From Cryptosporangium phraense (lineage in GTDB: Bacteria; Actinomycetota; Actinomycetes; Mycobacteriales; Cryptosporangiaceae): a stretch of 53,611 nt of DNA. Under the pieces are notes generated by a model. The model did no database searches and had not been told where the DNA came from. It saw only the letters and a program-made list of their open reading frames with translations. The stretch spans positions 1 through 53,611 of the forward strand of contig NZ_VIRS01000046.1 of NCBI RefSeq assembly GCF_006912135.1, written 5' to 3'. Numbering within the stretch: position 1 is the first letter of the stretch; every line of letters starts with the position of its first letter. Of this stretch, positions 33,508 to 42,968 are shown piece after piece. A program made the position numbers and the translations under genes.

Positions 33508-34176
33508 GTGGGGCGCCCTCGCCGACCTCTGCTCAGCCGTGACCGCATCGTCGCCACGGCGCTCGCCGTCGTGGACGCGGACGGGCTCGACGCGCTCTCG
33601 ACCCGTCGGCTGGCGGCCGAACTCGGGGTGAGCGGGCCGTCGCTCTACAACCACGTGTCGACCATGGAGGACCTGGTCGACGCGGTGGTCGACACGATCC
33701 TCGGGGAGGTCGATCTGTCGATGTTCGCGACGCCGGTCGCGGACTGGCGCACGGCGCTGCGCGAGTGGGCCCGGTCGTACCGGGCCGCGCTGGCCGAGCA
33801 CCCGAACATCGTCCCGGCGCTCGCGCACGGCATGGGGCACCGGCCGAACTCGCTGAAGATCGCCGACGCGGTGTTCGGATGCCTGGTCGACGCCGGCTGG
33901 CCGCGGGGCCAGGCGACGCGGATCGGCGCGCTGATGCGCTACTTCGTGACGGGTTCGGCGCTGGGCTCGTTCGCCCGCGGATTCCCCGACGACGCGAGCG
34001 TGTACGCGGGCCGGTATCCCCACCTGTCCGAGGCCCACCTGCTGGCTGAACACCAGCGGGAGATCGACGAGGGCGCGTTCGAGCTGGGCCTGGAGTCGCT
34101 GCTCGACGGGCTGGCCGCGCGGACCGTCACCGCGCGCGGCGCCTCAGGGCGCGCGGGCGGTACTCCACGATGGTGA
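33508..34176 (+). CDS. TetR family regulator
   Basis: 222 aa, GTG start. The HTH LSTRRLAAELGVSGPSLYNHV is followed by a TetR_C-type ligand domain. It is divergent from the acyl-CoA ligase gene; the 49-bp gap contains TAGC-AGC-GCTA (33470-33480), a dyad that could be its operator, and TAGGGT about 8 bp before the GTG, which hints at a nearly leaderless transcript. Its 3' end overlaps that of the convergent second TetR gene by 50 bp. Confidence 0.87.
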   Translation: MGRPRRPLLSRDRIVATALAVVDADGLDALSTRRLAAELGVSGPSLYNHVSTMEDLVDAVVDTILGEVDLSMFATPVADWRTALREWARSYRAALAEHPNIVPALAHGMGHRPNSLKIADAVFGCLVDAGWPRGQATRIGALMRYFVTGSALGSFARGFPDDASVYAGRYPHLSEAHLLAEHQREIDEGAFELGLESLLDGLAARTVTARGASGRAGGTPRW

Positions 34177-34747
34177 GCGCCAGGTCCGAGTAGCGCTCGA
34201 TGAGGTCGTGCGGCTGGATGCTTCCGTCCGGGCGCCACCACTGGGCGATCGCGTTGCAGGCGGCGATGATCGCCCGGCGGGCGTCGTCGGGTTCCGGCGT
34301 CCGGAAGATGCCGGAGCCGACGCCGTCGGCGATGACCTCGCGGAAGCGGCCGGTCGCGACCGCCTGGCGGGTGCGCAGGGCCGCGTGCTGCTCGGGGCTG
34401 AGGCTGCGGAACTCGGTGAGTTCGAGCTGGCTGCTGCCGCGCGGGCCACAGCGGAACCGCACCAGGGCCTCGACCAGCGCCTCGAGCCGCTCGGCCGGGT
34501 CGTCGCCGGTCCGGCCCAGCGCCTGCAGGCTGATCTGGTCGTAGACGTCCATGCCCTCGTCGAGCAGCGCGTACAGCAGCTCCTGCTTGCTGCCGTAGTA
34601 GTGGTACAGCGCGGCCAGGCTGACCGCGGCCCGCTGGGCGATGTCGCGGATCGACGCGCCGCCGTAGCCGCGCTCGGCGAACTCCTCCCGGGCCGCGGCG
34701 AGAAGCGCCTGGTGACCTGGGGTTCGGAGCGGTGCGGTGCTCGTCAC
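34127..34747 (-). CDS. TetR family regulator of acyl-CoA degradation (predicted)
   Basis: 206 aa. The HTH is GASIRDIAQRAAVSLAALYHYYGSK. The C-terminal region around FRCGPRGSSQLELTEFRSLSPEQ looks like the ligand domain of regulators of fatty acid or steroid breakdown (KstR2-like group, by memory). It is divergent from an acyl-CoA dehydrogenase operon; the intergenic dyad at 34757-34773 is a likely operator. The inducer is probably an acyl-CoA (inference). Confidence 0.87.
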   Translation of the reverse strand: MTSTAPLRTPGHQALLAAAREEFAERGYGGASIRDIAQRAAVSLAALYHYYGSKQELLYALLDEGMDVYDQISLQALGRTGDDPAERLEALVEALVRFRCGPRGSSQLELTEFRSLSPEQHAALRTRQAVATGRFREVIADGVGSGIFRTPEPDDARRAIIAACNAIAQWWRPDGSIQPHDLIERYSDLALTIVEYRPRALRRRAR

Positions 34748-34756
34748 GTGGGCAGC

Positions 34757-34773
34757 CTAACGTTTGTTCGTTC
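34757..34773. promoter_or_regulatory. candidate TetR operator in the divergent promoter
   Basis: CTAACGTTTGTTCGTTC contains AACG and CGTT arms separated by six bases, 10 bp before the TetR start codon. Position and symmetry suit repression of both this TetR gene and the acyl-CoA dehydrogenase operon. Confidence 0.4.
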
Positions 34774-34871
34774 CCGCGCCCGGTTTACAGTGATAAGCAC
34801 GGCTGGACAGGGCCGAGTACCCCTGAGTAACTTAACGATCGTCCAGCGGGTGAGCTGAGAGGACGACGCGC

Positions 34872-36029
<1,158 letters not shown>

Positions 36030-36038
36030 GCTGCCCGC

Positions 36039-36398
36039 ATGGGCCTGTTCACGGTGGATGAAGCGCGCGACGAGCTTTCGACGTTGCTGCCGGTGCTCGA
36101 CGAGATCGTCGCGCTGCGGGCCGACGCCGCCGAGCTGGCCGCCGCGGTCGCGCTGAACGGGCCGCCGACTGAGCTGGGAGGACTCCCGGAGCTGAAGGCG
36201 GCCCAGGCCCGGCTGGACGAGCTGATGACGACCGTGCAGGAGACCGGTGCCGAGCTGAAGAGCCTGGCGCCGTTGCTGATCGACTTCCCGTCCGACCTGG
36301 ACGGGATCCCGGTGCTCCTCTGCTGGCTGGAGGGGGACCGCTCGCTGGATTGGTACCACCGCACCGACCTGGGTTTCGCTGGGAGGCGTCCGCTCTGA
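36039..36398 (+). CDS. DUF2203 family protein
   Basis: 119 aa. The N-terminus (FTVDEARDELSTLLPVLDEIV) and the C-terminal DFPSDLDGIPVLLCWLEGD match DUF2203. It is mostly helical, probably a coiled coil in the middle, with no signal peptide. Function unknown. It is embedded between two acyl-CoA dehydrogenase genes: 9 bp after the first, and its stop overlaps the next start (TGATG), so it is translationally coupled and may belong to this pathway. Confidence 0.85.
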   Translation: MGLFTVDEARDELSTLLPVLDEIVALRADAAELAAAVALNGPPTELGGLPELKAAQARLDELMTTVQETGAELKSLAPLLIDFPSDLDGIPVLLCWLEGDRSLDWYHRTDLGFAGRRPL

Positions 36399-38146
36399 TG
36401 TCACTGCTGCTCTCGAGGCGGGACCTCGACTTCCTGCTCTACGAGTGGCTCGACGTCGAGCAGCTGACCAAGCGTCCGTACTTCGCCGAGCACTCGCGGG
36501 AGACGTTCGACGGGGCGCTCGATCTCGCCGAAGAGGTCGCGACCGAGCACTTCGCCACCCACAACAAGCGCGCCGACGCGAACGAGCCGACGTTCGACGG
36601 CGAGCGGGTCACGATGATCCCCGAGGTCAAGCGCGCGCTCGACGTGTTCGCCGGTACCGGGCTGATGGGCGCCGCGCTGCCCGCGTCGGTGGGCGGCGCC
36701 CAGTTGCCCGGCGTCGTCGCCCGGGCCTGCTTCGCCTGGTTCCAGGCCGCGAACGTCGGCACCGCGGCCTACCCGTTCCTCACCCTCGGCGCGACGAACC
36801 TACTGCTCGCGCACGGCTCGCCGGAGCTCGTCGAGCGGTACGTGAAGCCGATGGTCGACGGCCGCTTCCACGGGACGATGTGCCTGTCCGAGCCGCAGGC
36901 CGGGTCGTCGCTGGCCGACATCGTCACCCGGGCGGTCCGGCAGGACGACGGCACGTACCGGGTGGTCGGCAACAAGATGTGGATCTCGGGCGGCGATCAC
37001 GAGCTCGGCGAGAACATCGTCCACCTGGTGCTGGCCAAGATCCCCGGCGGTCCGGCGGGCGTCAAGGGGATCTCGCTGTTCGTCGTGCCGAAGTTCCTCC
37101 CGGACGGCGCGCGGAACGACGTCCGGCTGGCCGGTCTGAACCACAAGATGGGCTACCGCGGGACCACGAACACGATGCTGAACTTCGGCGAAGCCGGAGA
37201 GGGCGCGGTCGGGTACCTGGTGGGGGAGCCGCACCGCGGGCTGACCTACATGTTCCACATGATGAACGAGGCGCGGGTCGGTGTCGGCGGGGGCGCGACC
37301 GCGCTCGGGTACACCGGCTACCTGAAGGCGCTCGACTACGCGCGGAACCGCCCGCAGGGGCGGCCGGTGGCCGCCAAGGACCCGAACGCGCTGCAGGTGC
37401 CGATCATCGAGCACGCGGACGTCCGGCGGATGCTGCTGGCCCAGAAGTCCTACGTGGAAGGCGCGCTGGCCCTCAACCTGTACTGCGCCCGGCTCCTCGA
37501 CGACGAGCACACGCTGCCCGGCTCGGACGCCCACCTGCTGCTGGACGTGCTGACGCCGATCGCCAAGAGCTGGCCGTCGCAGTGGTGCCTGGAGGCCAAC
37601 GACCTGGCCATCCAGGTGCACGGCGGGTACGGGTACACCCGCGAGTACGACGTCGAGCAGCACTACCGGGACAACCGGCTGAACCCGATCCACGAGGGGA
37701 CGCACGGGATCCAGGGGCTGGACCTGCTCGGACGCAAGGTCGTGATGCAGGGCGGGGCCGGGCTGGCGCTGCTCGGCTCGGTGATCGGTACGACCGTGGC
37801 CTGCGGCGCGGCGGCCGGCGGGGAGCTCGCGACCTGGGCGGCCTCGCTGGGAGCGGCGGTGACCCGGATCGGCGAGGTCACGGCGGCGCTCTGGGGTCCC
37901 GGTGACCCGGAGATCGCGCTCGCGAACGCGTCGATCTACCTGGAGGCGGTGGGGCACACGGTGGTGGCCTGGCTCTGGCTGGAGCAGGCGCTCGCCGCCG
38001 GCGAGCGGGAGGGTGCGTTCTACGCGGGCAAGCGGCAGGCCGCGCGGTACTTCTTCCGCTACGAGCTGCCGAAGACCGGCCCGCAGTTCGACCTGCTGGA
38101 GTCCCGGGACCGGACCACGCTGGAAGCCGACCCGGCCTGGTTCTAG
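36398..38146 (+). CDS. acyl-CoA dehydrogenase, long C-terminally extended form
   Basis: 582 aa, longer than ordinary enzymes, with the N-terminal extension and C-terminal domain of the DmdC/FadE5-like branch. Motifs: MCLSEPQAGSSLADI for flavin and substrate binding, QVHGGYGYTREY, and HEGTHGIQGLDL, whose Glu is the usual catalytic base. Substrates of this branch include methylmercaptopropionyl-CoA and fatty acyl-CoAs; which applies here is open. ATG at 36398 overlaps the DUF2203 stop. The stop overlaps that of the convergent DUF6308 gene by 4 bp (CTAG). Confidence 0.9.
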   Translation: MSLLLSRRDLDFLLYEWLDVEQLTKRPYFAEHSRETFDGALDLAEEVATEHFATHNKRADANEPTFDGERVTMIPEVKRALDVFAGTGLMGAALPASVGGAQLPGVVARACFAWFQAANVGTAAYPFLTLGATNLLLAHGSPELVERYVKPMVDGRFHGTMCLSEPQAGSSLADIVTRAVRQDDGTYRVVGNKMWISGGDHELGENIVHLVLAKIPGGPAGVKGISLFVVPKFLPDGARNDVRLAGLNHKMGYRGTTNTMLNFGEAGEGAVGYLVGEPHRGLTYMFHMMNEARVGVGGGATALGYTGYLKALDYARNRPQGRPVAAKDPNALQVPIIEHADVRRMLLAQKSYVEGALALNLYCARLLDDEHTLPGSDAHLLLDVLTPIAKSWPSQWCLEANDLAIQVHGGYGYTREYDVEQHYRDNRLNPIHEGTHGIQGLDLLGRKVVMQGGAGLALLGSVIGTTVACGAAAGGELATWAASLGAAVTRIGEVTAALWGPGDPEIALANASIYLEAVGHTVVAWLWLEQALAAGEREGAFYAGKRQAARYFFRYELPKTGPQFDLLESRDRTTLEADPAWF

Positions 38147-38799
38147 TGCACGGTGCTCTCCATGCCGTGCATCCAGATGGCGGAGTCGAGGATTCTCAGC
38201 AGACTGATGTCGGAGATCCCGCCGATCTCGTCGCGCATGGCGGCGAGCGTCTTGGCCCGCTCGGGGTCGGCGTGGAACCAGCCGTGCAGGCAGTGGGTGA
38301 TGTCCCGCGGCTTGCCGAGGACCCGGGCCACCACGATGTCGTAGGTCGGCAGCAGGTGCGGGCGCTTGCGGGCCATCAGCTTGGTGGCGGTCATCCGGCC
38401 CAGGTGCGGGAAGTCGTCGCTGATCAGCATGCTCGCGAGCGTGCCGGCGGCGGACGAGCCGTCAATCTCCGACTTCGGGGCGTCGTGGAGCGGCGTGTGC
38501 GGGATCCGCCGGAGCAGGGCCGAGAGCCGGTTGCCGTGCATCTCGAGGATCGCGATCGCCGCGACCGGCTTGACGTCGGTTCCCAGACAGCGGACCGCCA
38601 TGATGTCGGACGCGGTGAACTGGTGGGCGACCTCGGGGCGATCGCCGCCGCCGTCCAGGCGTTCGAATCGCGCGCCGGGGTACAGGTCGGTATTGAAGTA
38701 CCGGCCGACGTTGATCACGGCGGCTTGCCGCAGGTCACCGTAGACGAAGCGGTCCAGTGTGTGGTGCGCGAACTGGTAGTCGGGGGCGGTCTCGGTCAC
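38143..38799 (-). CDS. DUF6308 family protein
   Basis: 218 aa, cytoplasmic, no recognised catalytic motif. The region MTATKLMARKRPHLLPTYDIVV resembles helix-hairpin-type DNA glycosylase folds seen in DUF6308 proteins, but no activity can be assigned. GTG at 38799 is favoured because GAGAGG stands 8 nt upstream; another GTG lies at 38808. It is divergent from the GST-like gene. Confidence 0.75.
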   Translation of the reverse strand: MTETAPDYQFAHHTLDRFVYGDLRQAAVINVGRYFNTDLYPGARFERLDGGGDRPEVAHQFTASDIMAVRCLGTDVKPVAAIAILEMHGNRLSALLRRIPHTPLHDAPKSEIDGSSAAGTLASMLISDDFPHLGRMTATKLMARKRPHLLPTYDIVVARVLGKPRDITHCLHGWFHADPERAKTLAAMRDEIGGISDISLLRILDSAIWMHGMESTVH

Positions 38800-38843
38800 G
38801 CTTGTCACCTCTCGCGTACTGAACCGGCTGCGTCAGGTTATCA

Positions 38844-38859
38844 ATATAGGTGCTTATAT
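38844..38859. promoter_or_regulatory. AT-rich inverted repeat between divergent genes
   Basis: ATATA-GGTGCT-TATAT stands out from the GC-rich surroundings, about 30 bp before the GST-like start and 45 bp from the DUF6308 start. It could be a promoter -10 region or an operator for a small repressor (MarR/HxlR type). No such gene lies next to it. Confidence 0.35.
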
Positions 38860-38888
38860 CCCTTTTAGGGGAGAACGGGAGAGCTCTC

Positions 38889-39872
38889 GTGGAGGATGGC
38901 GAGTTCGAGCGGGCGCCGAGTCATTTCACCGATCGGATCGGGACCGGCGACTGGCCGCTGGAAGCCGGGCGGTACCGGCTGGTCGTGAGCCGGGCGTGTC
39001 CGTGGGCGTCCCGGGCGGTGATCGTGCGCCGGCTGCTCGGGCTGGAGTCGGCGCTGTCGATGGCGGTCGCGGATCCGATCCAGGATTCGCGGTCGTGGCG
39101 GTTCACGCTGGATCCGGGGGATCGGGACCCGGTGCTCGGGATCCGGTACCTGGGGGAGGCGTACGCGGCGCGGGACGCGTCGTACTCGGGCGGGATCAGC
39201 GTGCCGGCGATCGTGGACGTGCCGAGCGGCCGGCTGGTGACGAACGACTATCCGGAGATCACGCTCAACCTCGAGCTGGAGTGGGCGCCGCTGCACCGAC
39301 CCGGAGCTCCGTCGCTGTATCCCGAGGCTCTCCGGGACGAGATCGACGCGGTCAACGAGGACGTGTTCCGGGACGTCAACAACGGGGTGTACATGGCCGG
39401 GTTCGCGACCCGGCAGCGGGCGTACTCACGGGTGGTGGCCCGGCTGTTCGCGCGGCTGGACGCGCTGGAGTCGCGGCTCTCGTCGCAGCGGTACCTGGTG
39501 GGGGACACGATCACCGAGGCGGACATCCGGCTGTGGGTGACGCTGGTGCGGTTCGACGTCGTGTATCACGGTCACTTCAAGTGCAACCGGCGGAAGATCA
39601 CCGAGTACCCGGCGCTGTGGGCGTACAGCCGGGATCTGTTCCAGACGCCGGGGTTCGGCGACACGGTGAACTTCGATCACATCGCTCGGCACTACTACGA
39701 GGTGCATCGGAACATCAATCCGACCGGGATCGTGCCGATCGGGCCGGATCTGTCGTTGTGGCTGACTCCGCACGGGCGGGAGGAGTTGGGCGGTCGTCCG
39801 TTCGGGGACGGGACACCGCCTGGGCCGGTGGCCGAGGGGGAAGAGGTTCCGTCGGTGGCGGCCGCGGCCTAG
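38889..39872 (+). CDS. glutathione S-transferase-family protein (hydroquinone reductase-like)
   Basis: 327 aa. The thioredoxin-like N-terminal domain has the active-site motif ACPWASRA, and the all-helical C-terminal domain has DVNNGVYMAGFA and the YLVGDTITEADIRLW helix. This is the Xi-class pattern of glutathionyl-hydroquinone reductases (YqjG/ECM4). Actinobacteria mostly use mycothiol, so the natural thiol may differ. It reduces conjugated hydroquinones or detoxifies quinones (family knowledge). GTG at 38889 with GGGAG 8 nt upstream is chosen over the GTG at 38850, which lies in the AT-rich promoter region. Confidence 0.85.
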   Translation: MEDGEFERAPSHFTDRIGTGDWPLEAGRYRLVVSRACPWASRAVIVRRLLGLESALSMAVADPIQDSRSWRFTLDPGDRDPVLGIRYLGEAYAARDASYSGGISVPAIVDVPSGRLVTNDYPEITLNLELEWAPLHRPGAPSLYPEALRDEIDAVNEDVFRDVNNGVYMAGFATRQRAYSRVVARLFARLDALESRLSSQRYLVGDTITEADIRLWVTLVRFDVVYHGHFKCNRRKITEYPALWAYSRDLFQTPGFGDTVNFDHIARHYYEVHRNINPTGIVPIGPDLSLWLTPHGREELGGRPFGDGTPPGPVAEGEEVPSVAAAA

Positions 39873-39885
39873 CCGCGGCGGCGGC

Positions 39886-40827
39886 TCAGCCTCGGCGGTG
39901 GCGGGGTTTGGGGCGGTAGTGGAGGGCCAGCAGGCCGATCGCGCCGAGGACGGCGAGCGTGAGCCCGATGCCCGCGATCAGCGGCCAGCGGCTCCCGTTC
40001 ATCATCCCGGCCGGCTCCTGAACGGCCGCGGCCGACGGCTCGACCTGGTCGGGCGCCGTGCTCGGTGCGGCGTCGTGGTGGTGGTGCGTCGCCGCCGGGG
40101 ACGCGCTCCCGCTGGCCGCGGCCGGGATCCCGCCGCTGCCGCCCTGCGCTGCCGACACCGGCGACGGAGACTTGGTCTTGGCGGGCTCGGTCCCGGCCCC
40201 GAACAGCACGTCCGAGCAGGAGTAGTACGTGTCCGCCGTGCTGGAGTTCTGCCAGATCCCGTAGATGACGTGGTGCCCGGTCAGGCCCTTCGGCATCGTG
40301 CCGGGTAGCACGTACGCGCCGTTCGAGATGCGCGGATCGGTGATCGTCAGGAACGGCTTCGTGTTCAGGTCGGCCCACCGCAGTGCCCGGCCCGGCCGGT
40401 AGCTCGCCTTCGTCACGAAGAGCTTGAACGTCCCCTGGTGCGGGATCGTCGTCGCATACCGGAACGTGAACCTGGCGCCGGGCGTCACCGTCGTCGTCGG
40501 CCAGTCGGTGCGCGGGAGGTCGAGCCCGGCGTACTGGTCCAGCCCGCCGCTGCAGAGCTTTCCGTCCGGGATGACCGACCGGTCGCGTCCGTCGACGCCG
40601 GCGACCCGGAGGTTGTCCCAGGCCTCGGCCGCGCCGGGCTGACTGGCGGCGACCGCCGCCCGGCAGGCCGCGGACCGCGCGGTCGCTCCGCCCTCGGTTC
40701 CGCACGCGGCCGTGCGGGAGATCGGAGAGGTGAGCGTGCCGTGCGCCGACGCTGGAGCGGTCGGCGCGAACAGCGCGACCAGAACCCCGACGAGCGTCCC
40801 GGCGGCCGCTATCCGGAGTGGTTTCAC
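39886..40827 (-). CDS. lytic polysaccharide monooxygenase (AA10) with membrane anchor
   Basis: 313 aa, GTG start. The signal peptide ends ASA, so the mature protein begins at His29 (HGTLTSPISR); with His130 (PHQGTFKLF) it forms the copper histidine brace of AA10 enzymes. GHHVIYGIWQ and DTYYSCSDV are further family motifs. After the catalytic domain (to about residue 210) come a Ser/Ala linker with HHHH and a transmembrane helix (about 281-303) with a basic tail. It is thus tethered to the membrane, whereas most AA10 enzymes are released. It cleaves chitin or cellulose oxidatively. Divergent from a LacI regulator. Confidence 0.92.
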   Translation of the reverse strand: MKPLRIAAAGTLVGVLVALFAPTAPASAHGTLTSPISRTAACGTEGGATARSAACRAAVAASQPGAAEAWDNLRVAGVDGRDRSVIPDGKLCSGGLDQYAGLDLPRTDWPTTTVTPGARFTFRYATTIPHQGTFKLFVTKASYRPGRALRWADLNTKPFLTITDPRISNGAYVLPGTMPKGLTGHHVIYGIWQNSSTADTYYSCSDVLFGAGTEPAKTKSPSPVSAAQGGSGGIPAAASGSASPAATHHHHDAAPSTAPDQVEPSAAAVQEPAGMMNGSRWPLIAGIGLTLAVLGAIGLLALHYRPKPRHRRG

Positions 40828-40902
40828 CGATGAACCCCTTGGTGCGTTTGGGTGGCTGCCTACTGTGGGTACGCAGGCGGGCTACGTCGGGTTCAGCCGG
40901 GC

Positions 40903-40918
40903 GGGAAATCGCTGTTTG
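40903..40918. promoter_or_regulatory. operator-like site near the LPMO promoter
   Basis: GGGAAATCGCTGTTTG is 76 bp before the LPMO start. It matches the second site (40973-40988) at 12 of 16 positions, so it may be a weaker binding site for the divergent LacI protein. Confidence 0.35.
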
Positions 40919-40972
40919 TTGCGGCGGTATCGACAGCACGGAGAGTGGCGCGCGGTACTGTTGCCCTCGCGT

Positions 40973-40988
40973 GGGAAAGCGCTCTCTG
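40973..40988. promoter_or_regulatory. LacI-type operator near the lacI start
   Basis: GGGAAAGCGCTCTCTG is centred on AGCGCT, the CpG-centred imperfect palindrome typical for LacI-family sugar regulators. It lies about 40 bp before the preferred start codon of the LacI gene, so it may mediate autoregulation. Confidence 0.5.
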
Positions 40989-41027
40989 CTATCGCTGGAT
41001 CGCGCGCTCGAGATCGGGGGTCTGGCG

Positions 41028-42065
41028 GTGCCGAACGGGGTGCGATCCGGCTGGGGTCCGCGTCCGACGCTGGATGCGGTCGCCGAGCTCGCGGGCGTCT
41101 CGCGGGCCACGGTGTCGCGGGTGGTGAATCAGTCCTCGAAGGTCGGTCCCGAGGTGAGAGCCCGCGTCGAGGACGCGATCCGGACGCTCGGCTACGTGCC
41201 CAACCCGGTCGCCCGCAGCCTGGTGACCCGCCGTACGGACGCGGTCGCGCTCGTCGTCGGCGAGCCGTCGGACATGATGATGACCGACCCGTTCCTGTCC
41301 CAGCTGATCCTGCAGACCAGCCGCGAGCTCGGCGACGCCGGCCGTCAGGCCGTGCTGCTGCTGACCGGTGGCGACGACGACCACGACCGGATCACCCGCT
41401 ACCTCGCCGGTGGCCACGTCGACGGGGCGATCGTCCTGTCCGTGCACCGCACCGACCCGCTCGGGCAGCAGCTCCGGCACCTGCCGGTCCCGGTCATGTT
41501 CGGCGGCCGCCCCTTCGGGGACGACCTCGGCTTCGCCGGTTCGGTCGACGTCGACCAGCGCGACGGTGCCCGCCGCGCCGTCGAGCACCTGGTCGATCTG
41601 GGCCGACGTCGCATCGCGACGATCACCGGGTCGCTGGACCACCGGGCCGCGATGGAGCGTCTGGACGGCTACCGCAGCGTGCTGGAGGAGACGCTCGGGC
41701 CGGTCGACCACGATCTGATCGCGCACGGTGACTTCACCCGGGGTGGCGGCGAGCGGGCGATGACCGAGCTGCTGGCCCGGGTGCCCGATCTGGACGCCGT
41801 GTTCGCGGCCAGCGACCTGATGGCCGCCGGTGCCCTGGGCGCTCTGCGCCGGGCCGGGCGCCGGGTGCCCGAGGACGTCGCGGTGATCGGGTTCGACGAC
41901 CTGGAGGACGTCGCGGCCTGGACCGAGCCGCCGCTGACGACCGTGCACCAGCCGGTCGGGTCGTTCGGCCGCCGCCTGGTGGAGGCGCTGTTGGAGATGC
42001 TCGCCGGCGGCGAGCCGGTGCGCGAGATCCTGCCGGTGCACCTGGTGGTGCGTGGGACCGCGTAG
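41028..42065 (+). CDS. LacI family transcriptional regulator (sugar-type)
   Basis: 345 aa from the GTG at 41028. The HTH TLDAVAELAGVSRATVSRVVNQ and hinge helix (NPVARSLVTRRT) are followed by a periplasmic-binding-protein-like effector domain ending IGFDDLEDVAAWTEPPLTTVHQP. An in-frame GTG at 40971 is possible, but it would place the operator-like palindrome inside the coding sequence. Divergent from the LPMO gene, so it probably controls polysaccharide use with an oligosaccharide as inducer (inference). Confidence 0.9.
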   Translation: MPNGVRSGWGPRPTLDAVAELAGVSRATVSRVVNQSSKVGPEVRARVEDAIRTLGYVPNPVARSLVTRRTDAVALVVGEPSDMMMTDPFLSQLILQTSRELGDAGRQAVLLLTGGDDDHDRITRYLAGGHVDGAIVLSVHRTDPLGQQLRHLPVPVMFGGRPFGDDLGFAGSVDVDQRDGARRAVEHLVDLGRRRIATITGSLDHRAAMERLDGYRSVLEETLGPVDHDLIAHGDFTRGGGERAMTELLARVPDLDAVFAASDLMAAGALGALRRAGRRVPEDVAVIGFDDLEDVAAWTEPPLTTVHQPVGSFGRRLVEALLEMLAGGEPVREILPVHLVVRGTA

Positions 42066-42082
42066 CGCGGGTAGCCCGTCGC

Positions 42083-42412
42083 ATGGCGGATGATCGGCAG
42101 GAGACGTGGGACGAGTTCCGCGATGCGGTGAACATGGCGCCGGCGAAGCTCGAGAAGTGGCTCGAGAGTGACGAGTCGAAGTCGGTGGGCCAGAAGGCGG
42201 GCGGTTCGTCGGAGTCGGTGGGGCACGATTCGGGGCGCCATATCGTGAGGATTCTGCGGGCGAAGAAGTCTGAGCTGGGGGATGACGATTACGCCCACAT
42301 GCGGAAGGTCGTCGGGTATGTGCACAGGCACTTGGCGCAGCGTCCGGAGGGGGATGTGGGGGATACGAAGTGGCGATATTCGTTGATGAATTGGGGTCAT
42401 GACCCGGTTTAG
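42083..42412 (+). CDS. DUF3140 family protein
   Basis: 109 aa. MAPAKLEKWLESDESKSVGQ, SVGHDSGRHIVRIL and the end YVHRHLAQRPEGDVGDTKWRYSLMNWGHDP match DUF3140, a small actinobacterial protein of unknown function, possibly DNA-binding. It follows the LacI gene by 17 bp. The downstream IS110 remnant begins right at its stop codon. Confidence 0.85.
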   Translation: MADDRQETWDEFRDAVNMAPAKLEKWLESDESKSVGQKAGGSSESVGHDSGRHIVRILRAKKSELGDDDYAHMRKVVGYVHRHLAQRPEGDVGDTKWRYSLMNWGHDPV

Positions 42413-42790
42413 TCGGTTTGCCCCGGCGGGTGGCCGGATGCGTGCGGGGCGGGCGGTGTTGTGGCGTTTGTCTTCGGCGCGTTGCCAGAGGTGGGCAAGG
42501 GCGCTGGCGTCGCCGACTTCGAGCAAGATCCGGGCGGCGGTCCTGACGTCGGCGGCCGGCTGCGCGCAGGCCGGTCGGTGTCCGTCGAATCGAGACAGGA
42601 GTTCGACGACGACCGGGTGCGCGGCTCGTGAGCCGAGAACGCCTTCGAGGGCGGGTGGATCTGGGTGAGCAGTCCGCGCCCAGTCGTGTGATGCCCGTCG
42701 TTCCCGATGTCCAGCCCGAGAAACACCTGGTATCCGGCCGTTGCCCCAATGACTTGGTTCCGGTCGCCGGTCAGGCCACGTGACCATAAG
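42413..42790 (-). pseudogene. degenerate IS110-family transposase
   Basis: On the minus strand, GYQVFLGLDIGNDGHHTT is the N-terminal catalytic Asp region of IS110 DEDD transposases. In another frame there follow VVVELLSRFDGH and DVRTAARILLEVGDASAL, the C-terminal helix-hairpin region. In a third frame a degenerate ATRRGK-like end remains. Most of the centre (about 200 residues) is deleted and the pieces are frameshifted, so it is inactive. It abuts the DUF3140 stop codon. Confidence 0.7.
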
Positions 42791-42860
42791 AACAACCAGG
42801 CGACCGCGAGGTCCCCAACCGGGAACCGCGAAAAGGTAGCGGGGGGCGGTCGGGCTCTCG

Positions 42861-42936
42861 GGGTGGGCGGTCCCGCTCCGCGCAGGTGGCTCCGACCAGG
42901 AGGGGGTGGCCCCGCCTTCCGCAGGTAGCTCCGGTA
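42861..42936. repeat. two imperfect direct repeats of about 36 bp
   Basis: 42861-42897 and 42902-42936 share a pattern like GG-CCCGC-CCGCAGGT-GCTCCG, with roughly three quarters of positions matching. They lie between the IS110 relic and the unknown HTH-like gene. They may be a dispersed intergenic repeat. Confidence 0.45.
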
Positions 42937-42968
42937 GACGCCTCCCCGCCTCCGGCGTGGCTGGTGGG

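Noticed and set aside
39861-39885. GCCGCGGC repeats between convergent GST and LPMO genes as a terminator
   Set aside because: The words are self-palindromic GC strings that partly lie in the coding end; no clear stem-loop with spacing.
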